The notes below the pieces were generated by a model, which was not told the origin of the DNA, made no database searches, and saw only the letters and a list, made by a program, of their open reading frames with translations. Below, in pieces: positions 38,416 through 47,582 of a stretch of DNA of 64,000 nt. The stretch lies in NCBI GenBank assembly GCA_023957125.1, contig JAMLHL010000007.1, positions 62,001 through 126,000 of the forward strand, written 5' to 3'. The DNA comes from Chitinophagaceae bacterium. Its GTDB lineage: Bacteria > Bacteroidota > Bacteroidia > Chitinophagales > Chitinophagaceae. Numbering within the stretch: position 1 is the stretch's first letter; every line of letters begins with the position of its first letter. A program made the translations under genes and the position numbers.

Positions 38416-39417
38416 ATGGCCATTTTAAATTTCCAAAAGCCGGATAAGATCATTCTTCAAAAAGCAAATGAATTTGAAGCATCCTTTGAATTCCGCCCGT
38501 TAGAGCCGGGGTATGGTGTTACCATAGGCAACGCACTTCGTCGTGTTTTGTTAAACTCGCTGGAAGGGTATGCCATTGTAGGTATTTTTATTGAAGGGGC
38601 AGAGCATGAATTTGCAACGTTGAAAGGAATTACCGAAGACGTTACGGAAATCATCCTCAACCTGAAGCAGGTTCGGTTTAAAAAGATACTGGACACCGAC
38701 CTTACCCAGGAAAAACTGACGATCTCCATCAAGGGTAAGAGTGAATTTAAGGCCTCCGACATTGGGGAAGCCACAGCATCTTTCCAGGTAATGAATCCCG
38801 AACTGTTGATCTGTACGCTGGATCCTTCTGCCAAACTTAATATAGAGATCACCGTAGGCAAAGGGCGCGGTTATGTACCCTCCGAAGACAATAAGGTGAA
38901 GGACGCTCCTTTCGGATATATTCCCACGGATTCTATCTTCACTCCTATTAAAAATGTGAAATACGAGATAGAAAATTTCCGTGTGGAGCAACGCACCGAC
39001 TATGAAAAATTGCTGATGGAGGTTAAAACCGATGGCACCATCCATCCCGAAGAAGCAGTTAAGCAGGCTTCCCGGATCCTCATTCAGCACCTGATGATCA
39101 TCACCGACGAAAACATTACGTTCGACAGCAAGGAAGATAAGAAAGAAGATGTGGTGGACGAACAGGTGTTGCAATTACGCAAAGTATTGAAAACCCCGCT
39201 GGAAGACCTGGACCTGAGCGTTCGCGCTTTCAACTGTTTGAAAGCTGCCAAGATCAATAGTTTAAGCGAACTGGTGCAATACGAACAGGAGGACCTGATG
39301 AAATTCCGCAATTTCGGGCAAAAATCACTGGCCGAAATTGAACAGGTTTTAGGCGACCGGAACCTCCATTTTGGAATGGATCTGGCCAAGCTGGGACTGG
39401 ATAAGGATGAGTTTTAA
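38416..39417 (+). CDS. rpoA: DNA-directed RNA polymerase alpha subunit
   Basis: A 333-residue protein. The N-terminal dimerisation domain is marked by EPGYGVTIGNALRRVLLNSL, and the C-terminal domain (about 250-333) by EDLDLSVRAFNCLKAAKINS and FRNFGQKSLAEIEQVL, which contacts DNA and activators. Standard length and operon position. Confidence 0.97.
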   Translation: MAILNFQKPDKIILQKANEFEASFEFRPLEPGYGVTIGNALRRVLLNSLEGYAIVGIFIEGAEHEFATLKGITEDVTEIILNLKQVRFKKILDTDLTQEKLTISIKGKSEFKASDIGEATASFQVMNPELLICTLDPSAKLNIEITVGKGRGYVPSEDNKVKDAPFGYIPTDSIFTPIKNVKYEIENFRVEQRTDYEKLLMEVKTDGTIHPEEAVKQASRILIQHLMIITDENITFDSKEDKKEDVVDEQVLQLRKVLKTPLEDLDLSVRAFNCLKAAKINSLSELVQYEQEDLMKFRNFGQKSLAEIEQVLGDRNLHFGMDLAKLGLDKDEF

Positions 39418-39699
39418 GGAAGGTGGAAGGCATAGGGATAAGGCGTAGCGTAGGGTGTGATGGTGAATAGTCGCTCCTTGTAACCTGCAACTTGCAGCCA
39501 TCCGACAAGAGAAATTATAATTTTTTACATAACATAATCTGTTGCGAAAGCACAGAGCCGGCCTGTAATTCCCTGACAACGGTACAGGAGGGTATTTATA
39601 AACCAAATTTGAAATAAAGAGAAATATAATAGTGCCGGGTTTTGGAACAAACAGCATTTTCAAATTCTCAAATTTTCAAATTTTCAAATTAAACAAGTC

Positions 39700-40272
39700 A
39701 TGCGTCACGGAGACAAAATCAACAATCTCAGCAGAACCACCGCGCACAGGAAAGCGTTGCTGAGTAATTTAGCCAACGCGTTAATAATCAATAAACGGAT
39801 TATTACCACCCTGGCCAAGGCAAAAGCGCTCAGGATTTTCATTGAGCCGCTGATCACCAAAACCAAGAAGAATGAAACCAAAGAGCAGATCATGCACAAC
39901 CACCGGTTGGTATATAGTCATCTGCAGAACAAAGAAACGGTAAAAGAATTGTTTACTGTTATAGCGCCCAGGGTAGCCGGTCGCCCCGGCGGTTATACCC
40001 GTATCATTAAACTGGGAAAACGTTTGGGTGATAATGCCGAAACCGCCCTGATAGAACTGGTGGATTTTAATGAGGTATATGTAAAGGGCACCGAAAAAAC
40101 AGCAACCGGCGCTACGAAAAGAACACGTCGTGCCGGGAGCAGGAAAAAAGCCGAAGCTGCAGAAACAGCCGTTCAGGCGGAAACCGCTGCTGATGCAGAG
40201 AACGGCGAGTCAAAAACAGATGAAGTGAAAACGGGTGAATCCCCCGCTTCGGAAGAGGCAAAGCCGGAATAG
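39700..40272 (+). CDS. rplQ: Ribosomal protein L17 (bL17) with acidic C-terminal extension
   Basis: The first about 125 residues are a normal bL17 ([60 protein letters not shown]). They are followed by a basic stretch ([14 protein letters not shown]) and an Ala/Glu-rich tail of about 45 residues, making 190 residues in total. Such tails are common in this phylum and probably disordered. The gene is separated from rpoA by an unusually long 282-bp gap. Confidence 0.95.
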   Translation: MRHGDKINNLSRTTAHRKALLSNLANALIINKRIITTLAKAKALRIFIEPLITKTKKNETKEQIMHNHRLVYSHLQNKETVKELFTVIAPRVAGRPGGYTRIIKLGKRLGDNAETALIELVDFNEVYVKGTEKTATGATKRTRRAGSRKKAEAAETAVQAETAADAENGESKTDEVKTGESPASEEAKPE

Positions 40273-40293
40273 CAACAGTCAAAATAAACTTTT

Positions 40294-40325
40294 AAAAGGC
40301 AGGGTGATAGCATCCTGCCTTTTTT
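40294..40325 (+). terminator. Terminator of the ribosomal protein operon
   Basis: A 10-bp stem AAAAGGCAGG (40294-40303) / CCTGCCTTTT (40314-40323) with a 10-nt loop and a T-run to 40325 begins 22 bp after the rplQ stop. Confidence 0.88.
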
Positions 40326-40424
40326 GTGAACCGGCTCGAAAATCACAACTGCCTGTTTTTTGGGTATAAAAACTTCATGCGAAACCAGGCGAATTGCTTT
40401 ACTTTGCAAAATTCTCTTACAAAA

Positions 40425-41525
40425 ATGTCTGAAACAAATCAACCTCAAGCCGTATTGCTTCTTGAAGACGGCAATGTTTTTTATGGTAAAGCTTTTGGTA
40501 AAATTGGAACTTCCACAGGGGAAATATGTTTTAATACCGGGATGACCGGTTACCAGGAAGTTTTTACAGATCCCAGCTATTATGGCCAGATCGTTATTAT
40601 GAACACCGCACACGTTGGCAACTATGGCGTGAAAACCGCGGAAGCCGAAAGCGATTCCGTAAAGATAAAAGGATTGATAGGAAGGAATCTTGAATCCAGG
40701 TACAGTCGTTTTCAGGCAGATTATTCTCTACAGCAATACCTGGAGGAGCAGCAGATCGTTTCCATTTATGACATTGATACCAGGGCCTTAGTGGCGCATA
40801 TACGTGACCGTGGGGCTATGAATTGTATTATTTCTTCTGAAACCGCCGACCTGGAAACATTGAAGGCAAAGCTTGCCGAAACACCGGCCATGGAGGGACT
40901 GGAGCTGGCATCGGTTGTTTCCACAAAGGAAGTATATGAGGTCGGGAATCCGCATTCCCCCTACCGGGTGGCCGTTTACGACTATGGCATAAAAAGGAAT
41001 ATCATCAACTGCCTCACCGAAAGAGGCGCTTTTGTTAGGGTTTACCCGGCCAAAACACCCTTAAAAGACACGGACGATTTTAACCCGGATGGCTATTTTT
41101 TATCCAACGGACCAGGCGACCCTGCTGTAATGGATTACGCAGTTGATACACTGAAAGCCATACTCGATAAAGAAAAACCTTTGTTTGGCATTTGCCTGGG
41201 ACACCAGTTGTTGGCCATGGCGAATGGCATACCCACTTTTAAAATGCACCACGGGCACCGGGGCCTTAATCACCCGGTAAAAAACCTGCTTACAGGCCGC
41301 AGCGAGATCACTACCCAAAATCACGGCTTCGGAATTGACCCGGAAGCGGTGAAAAGATCAGAGAACGTGGAAATAACCCATGTGAATCTGAACGATGACT
41401 CAATCGAAGGCATACGGATGAAAAACAAACCGGCGTTTTCCGTTCAATATCATCCTGAATCCACCCCGGGTCCATTCGACAGCCGGAGTTTGTTTGATGA
41501 TTTCATCAACCTGCTAAAAAACTAA
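40425..41525 (+). CDS. carA: Carbamoyl-phosphate synthase small subunit
   Basis: A 366-residue glutamine amidotransferase subunit. The N-terminal domain has LLLEDGNVFYGKAFG and FNTGMTGYQEVFTDPSYYGQ. The class I GATase domain has the nucleophile Cys in LFGICLGHQLLA and the His/Glu pair in VQYHPESTPGP. It supplies ammonia for carbamoyl phosphate in arginine and pyrimidine synthesis. The open frame extends to 40326, but the ATG at 40425 gives the family start; a TACTTTGC promoter-like box lies at 40400-40407. carB is not in the window. Confidence 0.95.
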   Translation: MSETNQPQAVLLLEDGNVFYGKAFGKIGTSTGEICFNTGMTGYQEVFTDPSYYGQIVIMNTAHVGNYGVKTAEAESDSVKIKGLIGRNLESRYSRFQADYSLQQYLEEQQIVSIYDIDTRALVAHIRDRGAMNCIISSETADLETLKAKLAETPAMEGLELASVVSTKEVYEVGNPHSPYRVAVYDYGIKRNIINCLTERGAFVRVYPAKTPLKDTDDFNPDGYFLSNGPGDPAVMDYAVDTLKAILDKEKPLFGICLGHQLLAMANGIPTFKMHHGHRGLNHPVKNLLTGRSEITTQNHGFGIDPEAVKRSENVEITHVNLNDDSIEGIRMKNKPAFSVQYHPESTPGPFDSRSLFDDFINLLKN

Positions 41526-41527
41526 GG

Positions 41528-41953
41528 ATGAAGATCGCAATTATCAACGGTCCCAATTTAAACCTGCTGGGAAAACGGGAAACAGGCATTTACGGTGAAA
41601 TAGCATTTGAGACTTACCTGGCGGAACTCAGAAGAAAATACCCGCAGGTTAACTTCCATTATTATCAAAGCAATATAGAAGGAGAGCTGGTGAATGAATT
41701 GCAGCGGGTAGGATACGATTACGATGGCATCATCTTAAATCCCGCTGCCTATACCCACACTTCGGTGGCCATAGGTGATGCCATTGCAGCCATAACAACC
41801 CCGGTAGTTGAAGTGCATATCTCTAATGTGCATGCAAGAGAAGATTTCCGTAAATTATCGCACGTATCCGGAAAATCCACCGGCAGCATCATCGGGCTGG
41901 GGTTAAAAGGCTATGAACTGGCTTTGCAATACCTGACGGCAAGGGAAAAGTGA
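41528..41953 (+). CDS. aroQ: 3-dehydroquinate dehydratase, type II
   Basis: A 141-residue enzyme of the shikimate pathway with the signature IAIINGPNLNLLGKRETGIYG (lid Tyr and Arg), YYQSNIEGELVNELQ, ILNPAAYTHTSVAIGDAI and VHISNVHAREDFR. It forms dodecamers and converts 3-dehydroquinate to 3-dehydroshikimate. It starts 2 bp after carA and is co-transcribed. Confidence 0.95.
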   Translation: MKIAIINGPNLNLLGKRETGIYGEIAFETYLAELRRKYPQVNFHYYQSNIEGELVNELQRVGYDYDGIILNPAAYTHTSVAIGDAIAAITTPVVEVHISNVHAREDFRKLSHVSGKSTGSIIGLGLKGYELALQYLTAREK

Positions 41954-42176
41954 GCCCCATCTTTAAGTACTTCCGGTTGCTTTTGCTGATCCGGTGAAAA
42001 TGTCATAATAATTTGGTTTTACCATTGGAAGCACGTACACGGTAATCCGTAAAGAATTTATCATTTACACTTTCATATCCACGCGGGAAAATAACGCCTT
42101 TTTAAGAAACAAGCGTTAAACCTGTTCCGTTTCGGGATATCCAATCCATGATCGAAAAAACAAAAACTTAAAATAT

Positions 42177-42677
42177 ATGAAAAACCATCTTCTTTTCAAA
42201 AGTATCAGCATTGGTTTGCTGGCCATCCTGTTTGGCTGGAGCGGCCTACAGGCACAATCAAAAAAAGAAAAGAACCCGCCGGAGGAAAAGATCGCCTCGG
42301 TGATGCAAACGCAGGAATATACGTTCAGAGCGCAATCTATCTTACCGGCTTCCGGCTATACCCGGCAGTTGAACGGGCTGTACGATCTGCGCATAACGCC
42401 CGAAAAAGTGGTTAGTTTCCTCCCGTACATGGGACGGATCTATGCGCCGGTCATTACCCCGGACGATGGGCCTTTGCGCTTCACATCAAAAGACTTTGTA
42501 TATGCCGAACAACCTCAGAAAAAAGGCGGATGGAGCGTTACAATTCAACCAAAGGACGTCAGAACGGTGCGTGAAATGACGCTGAATGTATCGGAAAACG
42601 GCTCTGCCCGGCTGGAAGTAAATGGCAACGACAGGCAAACGGTTACTTTTTATGGATACGTCACCGCAAATGGGTAA
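42177..42677 (+). CDS. DUF4251-family exported protein
   Basis: A 166-residue protein with a signal peptide (cleavage after GWSGLQAQ). The mature part matches DUF4251: FRAQSILPASGYTRQLNGLY, FLPYMGRIYAPVITPDDGPL, FTSKDFVYAEQPQKKGGWSV and a C-terminal Tyr-rich strand. Periplasmic or outer-membrane associated, function unknown. It lies directly upstream of the RNase P RNA. Confidence 0.8.
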   Translation: MKNHLLFKSISIGLLAILFGWSGLQAQSKKEKNPPEEKIASVMQTQEYTFRAQSILPASGYTRQLNGLYDLRITPEKVVSFLPYMGRIYAPVITPDDGPLRFTSKDFVYAEQPQKKGGWSVTIQPKDVRTVREMTLNVSENGSARLEVNGNDRQTVTFYGYVTANG

Positions 42678-42685
42678 GCAGGGCG

Positions 42686-42693
42686 TATCTTTG
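42686..42693 (+). promoter_or_regulatory. -7 box of the rnpB promoter
   Basis: TATCTTTG matches TAnnTTTG and ends 6 bp before the predicted 5' end of the RNase P RNA. No clear -33 TTTG is visible. Confidence 0.65.
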
Positions 42694-42699
42694 CAGAAA

Positions 42700-43067
42700 C
42701 TGTAAACCATGCTATCGCGTTGTTTGGCTATGGCCAAACGAGGAGGAAAGTCCGGACAGCACAGGGCAACACACCGGTTAACCGCCGGTCGCGCCGCAGG
42801 CGTGAAGACAGTGCCACAGAAAATAACCGTCACGCCACAAGTGTGATAAGGGTGAAAATGTGAGGTAAGAGCTCACAATCCTGCAAGGTAACCTGCAGGA
42901 TGGGTAAACCTTGTGTGCTGAAATGCCATGTATATCCCTGTTTTTTACCGGCCCGGTGAAATTTTCCCTCGGGAAATACAGGGAAGGGTAGGCAGATAGA
43001 TTCCGCCAGTAATGCCGGAACCAGATAAATGATAGCACCAGACAGAATCCGGCTTATCGGTTTACAG
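42700..43067 (+). ncRNA. rnpB: RNase P RNA (bacterial class A)
   Basis: The catalytic RNA that trims tRNA 5' ends. The ends pair as helix P1: CTGTAAAC (42700-42707) with GTTTACAG (43060-43067). Conserved blocks are present in order: GAGGAGGAAAGTCCGG near 42745, ACAGTGCCACAGAAAATAAC near 42815, AAGGGTGAAAATGTGAGGTA near 42850, and AGACAGAATCCGGCTTATCG at 43040-43059. A long hairpin around 42936-42990 (CCCTG/CAGGG arms) fits helix P12. Length 368 nt. Confidence 0.95.
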
Positions 43068-43225
43068 TAATGAATTATACAGAGCAGCTTCGGGGTAACC
43101 GGAAGTTGCTCTTTTGATTTACAAAACCGAACTTCTTTCATAAGAAGATGGTAAAAAATTGTTCAATACCATTTTTAGCGGCGAAAAACAGGCGGTTGCT
43201 ACCGGATTAATTAACTTTTAAGAGA

Positions 43226-43233
43226 TAGCTTTG
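43226..43233 (+). promoter_or_regulatory. -7 box upstream of the TonB-dependent receptor
   Basis: TAGCTTTG matches TAnnTTTG and lies 22 bp before the TTG start at 43256, supporting that start and a short leader. No -33 box at normal spacing. Confidence 0.5.
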
Positions 43234-43255
43234 CCCGTTTGTAACCCGGCAGATA

Positions 43256-45562
43256 TTGAAAACGATATTAACATCCATCATCATCTTCTTTCATGTAGCG
43301 GCTATTGGCCAATATTACACCATCAGCGGTACCGTTAGCCTCGAATCTACGGGGGAAACAGTTATCGGCGCTACTATTGAGGAACTGAACCACAAACAAT
43401 ATACGATCACCAATTCTTACGGTTTTTATGCGCTCCGGCTTCCGGCGGGCCCGGTGAAAATGACAGTCAGCTTTTCGGGAATGAAGCCCGATACAATAGC
43501 CTTTGACCTGACGGAAAATATCCGGAAAAACATCACCCTTCAAAATGCGGCCCGGGTACTTGACGAGGTGGTTATCAAAGCTGCGCCACGGGGCAATACC
43601 CTGAAGGCAACGCAAATGGGCGTTGAGCGCCTTACCGCCAGGGAAATGAAATACATACCTCAACTGATGGGGGAACGCGATCCGCTGAAAGCGATCCAGT
43701 TGTTACCCGGCATAAAACCCGCAAGCGAGGGAAGCAGCGGGCTTTTTGTGAGAGGCGGAGCGGCCGACCAGAACTTAATACTATTAGACGAAGCGGTGGT
43801 ATATAATGCAGCCCACCTGCTGGGGTTCTTCTCCACCTTTAATGCCGATGTAATAAAAGACGTAACCGTTTACAAAGGAGGAATGCCGGCCCAATACGGC
43901 GGAAGATTATCCAGTGTAATTGATGTAAGAATGAATGACGGGAACAACCAACAATTCTCCGTGAGCGGAGGCTTGGGGCTTATTTCCTCCAAACTCAATA
44001 TTGAAGGTCCGATACAAAAAGGGGTATCTTCCTTCCTGGTTTCAGGCAGATCTACCTATATTGATCCTTTTTTAAAACTGTCGAAAGATTCAATGGTAAA
44101 CAGGAACAGGATCGGCTTCTACGACCTGAATACCAAACTGAACTACCGGCTGGGTGATAAAGATCAATTGTTCTTAAGCGGCTATTTCGGGAGCGATCAT
44201 CTCGGTGCCGGCAGGGAAATCGGGCTGAGATGGGGCAACGCTACCGGCACACTCAGATGGAACCATATTTACAACAACAGCGTTTTTTCCAACACCTCTT
44301 TTATTTACAGCAATTTCGATTATTCGATAGATATTAATCTGGGCACCAATAATCTCAATATATTTTCCCGTATCCGGGACGGGCATCTCAAACAGGAATG
44401 GCAATGGAACAAAGACAAGCACAGCCTGCGTGCCGGTTTTGATATCATCTATCATACCATCAACCCCGGCGACATCACCTCATCTGATAATTCCAATTTC
44501 AATGATTTGAAATTCGAGAAAAGATATGCCCTGGAAAATGCGATCTTCTTTTCCGACGACTGGAAAATATCCAAAACGCTATCCATGAATTACGGCTTAA
44601 GAGCAGAAGCCTTCAGTATCCTTGGCAGCGGAAATTTTTACCACCTGGATACCGATGGCATCGTTCTTGATACCCTGTACGTGGGGCCCGGCGAAATCCT
44701 CAAGACCTATTATAATATTGAACCGAGAATAGGCGCGAGGATCATGGTTGCTCCGCAAAGCTCCATCAAGGCGTCCTATGTAAGGAACACGCAAAACCTT
44801 CATTTGCTCAGTAACAGCACAACAGCCCGGCCTACCGACCGATGGGTATCTTCTACCAACAACATCCGCCCTGAAATCGCCGACCAGGTGTCTTTGGGGT
44901 TTTATCATAATTTCGGTTCCCTTCTGGAATTTTCCACGGAGACGTATTATAAAGCGCTTCAACACCAGATAGACTACCGCGACGGCGCCGACCTTGATCG
45001 TCAAAAGATATTGGAAACGCAATTACTGTATGGCGTTGGCAGGGCCTATGGTATAGAATTTTTTATAAAAAAAAGAACCGGGAAATTAACCGGCTGGATC
45101 AGCTATACATTAAGCAAAACCGAAAAAAAGATCAATGGGATAAACGACGGGCAGTGGTACAACGCCCGGCAGGACAGAACGCATGATATCGCCATCGTAG
45201 CTTCCTGGCAGTTGTCCCGCAGCTGGAATATATCGGCAACCTGGGTTTATTATACAGGCGACGCCGTTTCTTTCCCTGAATCAAAATATTCGGTGAACAA
45301 CCAGGTTTATTATTATTATTCAAAACGAAACGGGTACCGGATGCCCGATTATCACCGGCTTGACCTGGGCGCTACCAAAACATTCAAACCTAAAGGCAGA
45401 TTCACTTCTGAACTGTCTATCGGTTTGTACAATGCCTATGGCCGTGAAAATGCCTACACTATCACTTTCAGAGCTTCTAAATCCGATCCCCAGGTAACCG
45501 AAGCGGTGCAGACCGCCCTGTTCAAATTTGTACCGTCTGTAAGCTACAATTTTAAATTCTAA
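43256..45562 (+). CDS. TonB-dependent outer-membrane receptor
   Basis: A 768-residue receptor. After a signal peptide (to about IGQ, residue 19) comes a carboxypeptidase-regulatory-like domain (ISGTVSLESTGETVIGATIE), then a plug domain with RDPLKAIQLLPGIKPASEGS, GLFVRGGAADQNLILLDEAV and YKGGMPAQYGGRLSSVIDVR, then a 22-strand-type barrel ending in FVPSVSYNFKF. It imports an unknown ligand with TonB energy. The DUF4249 lipoprotein gene follows by 3 bp, the usual partner arrangement. The start codon is TTG. Confidence 0.92.
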   Translation: MKTILTSIIIFFHVAAIGQYYTISGTVSLESTGETVIGATIEELNHKQYTITNSYGFYALRLPAGPVKMTVSFSGMKPDTIAFDLTENIRKNITLQNAARVLDEVVIKAAPRGNTLKATQMGVERLTAREMKYIPQLMGERDPLKAIQLLPGIKPASEGSSGLFVRGGAADQNLILLDEAVVYNAAHLLGFFSTFNADVIKDVTVYKGGMPAQYGGRLSSVIDVRMNDGNNQQFSVSGGLGLISSKLNIEGPIQKGVSSFLVSGRSTYIDPFLKLSKDSMVNRNRIGFYDLNTKLNYRLGDKDQLFLSGYFGSDHLGAGREIGLRWGNATGTLRWNHIYNNSVFSNTSFIYSNFDYSIDINLGTNNLNIFSRIRDGHLKQEWQWNKDKHSLRAGFDIIYHTINPGDITSSDNSNFNDLKFEKRYALENAIFFSDDWKISKTLSMNYGLRAEAFSILGSGNFYHLDTDGIVLDTLYVGPGEILKTYYNIEPRIGARIMVAPQSSIKASYVRNTQNLHLLSNSTTARPTDRWVSSTNNIRPEIADQVSLGFYHNFGSLLEFSTETYYKALQHQIDYRDGADLDRQKILETQLLYGVGRAYGIEFFIKKRTGKLTGWISYTLSKTEKKINGINDGQWYNARQDRTHDIAIVASWQLSRSWNISATWVYYTGDAVSFPESKYSVNNQVYYYYSKRNGYRMPDYHRLDLGATKTFKPKGRFTSELSIGLYNAYGRENAYTITFRASKSDPQVTEAVQTALFKFVPSVSYNFKF

Positions 45563-45565
45563 ATT

Positions 45566-46375
45566 ATGCGATTACCGTATCCGTGTCGTTGGTCTTTGCT
45601 GCTTTTTGGAGCTTTGCTGCTCAACAGTTGTGAAAAAGTGATCCATTTACAAACCGAGGAAATTGCTCCCAAATACGTAATAGAAGCCAACCTGAGCGAC
45701 CAGATCAACGATTGTTATGTGTTGCTGACCACTACGAATCATATCAACCAACCTTCCAGCTTCGATGGCGTTGGCGGGGCAACTGTTGCCATCCGCGAAG
45801 ACGAAAAAGAACCCACAATATTAATGGAAACCAGAACGGGCATTTATCAAAACAATACCCTACGGGCAAAACCGGGACATCAGTACACCCTGAGCATACT
45901 CACCAACAACCAGGAATTTACCAGCACCGTAGAAGTTCCCGAAAAAGTAACTTTCGATAGTTTGTATATAATAGACTTCGAAGGATTCGGAAGCATCCGG
46001 AAATTTGCCAACGTGGAGTTCCGGGATCCCGCCGGCATTGACAACAGCTACCGGTTTATTCAATACAAAAACAGGATAACCAATCCCAACATCTTTGTAG
46101 TGAACGACGACTTTTCGGACGGCAGGCAGATCAGTACTTTCCTGCCTTTTTTCGGCGACCAGGAAGATCAGAAAATAAACCCGGGGGATACCATCCGGGT
46201 AGAGATGCAATGTATTGACCCTTCCGTTTACCTGTTCTTCAATTCGCTGAACCAAAGCAGTTCCGGAGGCAACGAAGTAGTGGCTCCGGGCAACCCGGTT
46301 ACCAATATCAAAGGTGGGGCCCTGGGTTATTTCAATGCCTGTACCAAACAGGAAAAAACAATCATTGCGGAATAA
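45566..46375 (+). CDS. DUF4249-family lipoprotein
   Basis: A 269-residue protein with a lipobox (LLFGALLLNSC) and the DUF4249 pattern: YVIEANLSDQINDCYVLLTT, GVGGATVAIRED, then LRAKPGHQYTLSI and TVEVPEKVTFDSLYI. Such lipoproteins accompany TonB-dependent receptors and are thought to assist ligand capture. Function not known precisely. Confidence 0.85.
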   Translation: MRLPYPCRWSLLLFGALLLNSCEKVIHLQTEEIAPKYVIEANLSDQINDCYVLLTTTNHINQPSSFDGVGGATVAIREDEKEPTILMETRTGIYQNNTLRAKPGHQYTLSILTNNQEFTSTVEVPEKVTFDSLYIIDFEGFGSIRKFANVEFRDPAGIDNSYRFIQYKNRITNPNIFVVNDDFSDGRQISTFLPFFGDQEDQKINPGDTIRVEMQCIDPSVYLFFNSLNQSSSGGNEVVAPGNPVTNIKGGALGYFNACTKQEKTIIAE

Positions 46376-46405
46376 GCTCCGGTTGAATCCTCTCTAAAAG
46401 AAAAA

Positions 46406-46430
46406 ACCGGCAAAATTGCCGGTCCTTTCT
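46406..46430. terminator. Terminator after the receptor/DUF4249 pair
   Basis: An 8-bp stem ACCGGCAA/TTGCCGGT (46406-46413/46416-46423), 30 bp after the stop, followed by CCTTTCT and preceded by an A-run, so it could act on both strands. Confidence 0.65.
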
Positions 46431-46513
46431 AAATCAAAACGATACACACCTGTATAATTCAAGAAAAACGAGTACTTTTTTTTAAGGCTGGGAAAACCGC
46501 CTGTATTCCCTTC

Positions 46514-47251
46514 CTAATCCAACATCATTTCCCGGTCGGCCTTTTGGGCGGCAACCGCCGACGGTACGGAGATTACCGGGTAATTAGCGGCTTCGAAAGC
46601 TGCTTCCATTTCCCGGTCTGCTCTTAAAACAGCACTTTCTTTCGGCTTAATGACAGACACTGAAAACCAGGTTGCTGTAAAACCCGATGTCATTTCAATA
46701 TCCGCACGATACAATGCATCCGGAGAAAAAATACGGGACTGCATCATATCTCCTGCAAAACTTTCAGTGATGTTAAAATCTGCTTCCACCATCATTTTCC
46801 CGGAAGGATACAACCTGTTCAGCAGGAAATTGAAATGCATTTCCTGATCGGCCTTTTTGGCAACGGCCGCCCGGTCTAAGCTCCATATCCTTCTCTCCCT
46901 TACACCGGAAATAAATGAAACGATGGTTGCCCTGTCGGCCATGTATTTGGCTTTGTTGCCGGGGGTAGTGATAAACTGAGCTGTTTTTATATCATCTCCG
47001 GGGTCGGCAGCTACCCCGGTACGAGCCGCTTTAACAGCCCCGTCTCCGGCAATAACCGCTTTGGATTTAGTTACATTATGGTTGGTATCCCTTCCGTTTA
47101 CCAAAGAGTTCTCCTGAACAAAAGACATCCCGCCAAATCCCATCACTATCATCAGCAACAAAGAGGCAAACTTGCTGATCACACCCCTAAATAGCCGGTT
47201 GTTTTCTTTCCTGATTCCTGCCTTTGAACCCATTTCACTCTTCTTTTTCAT
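46514..47251 (-). CDS. Unrecognised protein with six ADxEM repeats
   Basis: A 245-residue protein with a basic N-terminus and one hydrophobic segment (SKFASLLLMIVMGFGGMSFV, residues 26-45), so secreted or anchored. From residue 105 a short motif recurs about every 23-29 residues: ADRATI (105), ADQEMHF (134), ADFNITESF (157), ADIEMTSGF (183), ADREMEAAF (211), ADREMMLD (238). The consensus is A-D-x-E-M with an aromatic 4 residues later in most copies. I do not recognise the family. Its promoter carries three copies of a 9-bp motif, which suggests tight regulation. Confidence 0.68.
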   Translation of the reverse strand: MKKKSEMGSKAGIRKENNRLFRGVISKFASLLLMIVMGFGGMSFVQENSLVNGRDTNHNVTKSKAVIAGDGAVKAARTGVAADPGDDIKTAQFITTPGNKAKYMADRATIVSFISGVRERRIWSLDRAAVAKKADQEMHFNFLLNRLYPSGKMMVEADFNITESFAGDMMQSRIFSPDALYRADIEMTSGFTATWFSVSVIKPKESAVLRADREMEAAFEAANYPVISVPSAVAAQKADREMMLD

Positions 47252-47290
47252 AACTATTGTCGTTTTATTGTTTGTTTGTTAATCATGTTT

Positions 47291-47343
47291 TACTATGCAA
47301 AAATATAATTTCTATACTACTATGCAATACATAATACTATGCA
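47291..47343 (-). promoter_or_regulatory. Proximal promoter with three TACTATGCA repeats
   Basis: On the minus strand a -33 TTG (47327-47325), 19-bp spacer and -7 box TATTTTTG (47305-47298) lie about 50 bp before the 47251 ATG. Three exact copies of TACTATGCA (plus-strand text) occur at 47291-47299, 47318-47326 and 47335-47343; they overlap the -7 box, the -33 box and the region upstream. The layout is that of a repressor-controlled promoter. No regulator gene is visible next to it. Confidence 0.6.
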
Positions 47344-47552
47344 TTATGTTAAAAAATAGTAAAACATTTTTTTTTCATATTAAAATTAAATGGCAGAACC
47401 GTCTGACAAATGGCAAAACCGTTAATGAAGTAGATGAACCTGTGGGGAAGTTTTAAGTTTCATTCCGAAGAAAACTCCCGGAAAAGACGGTGAGACTATT
47501 ACGATTAGTCGCAGACAAGCAAAGGTTAAATACCAGGTTCCTGTTTGCGCCG

Positions 47553-47582
47553 CAAAGATACAACTTTTATATTACGTGCAAA
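47553..47582 (-). promoter_or_regulatory. Distal promoter with consensus -33/-7 boxes
   Basis: On the minus strand TTTG (47582-47579), an 18-bp spacer and TATCTTTG (47560-47553) match the consensus well. Transcription would start about 47546 and give a 295-nt leader before 47251 or a separate small RNA. A small hairpin GACTA/TAGTC lies near 47500. The remainder of the 513-bp gap 47252-47764 shows no gene; an AAATGGCARAACCGT sequence is repeated twice near 47390-47425. Confidence 0.55.
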
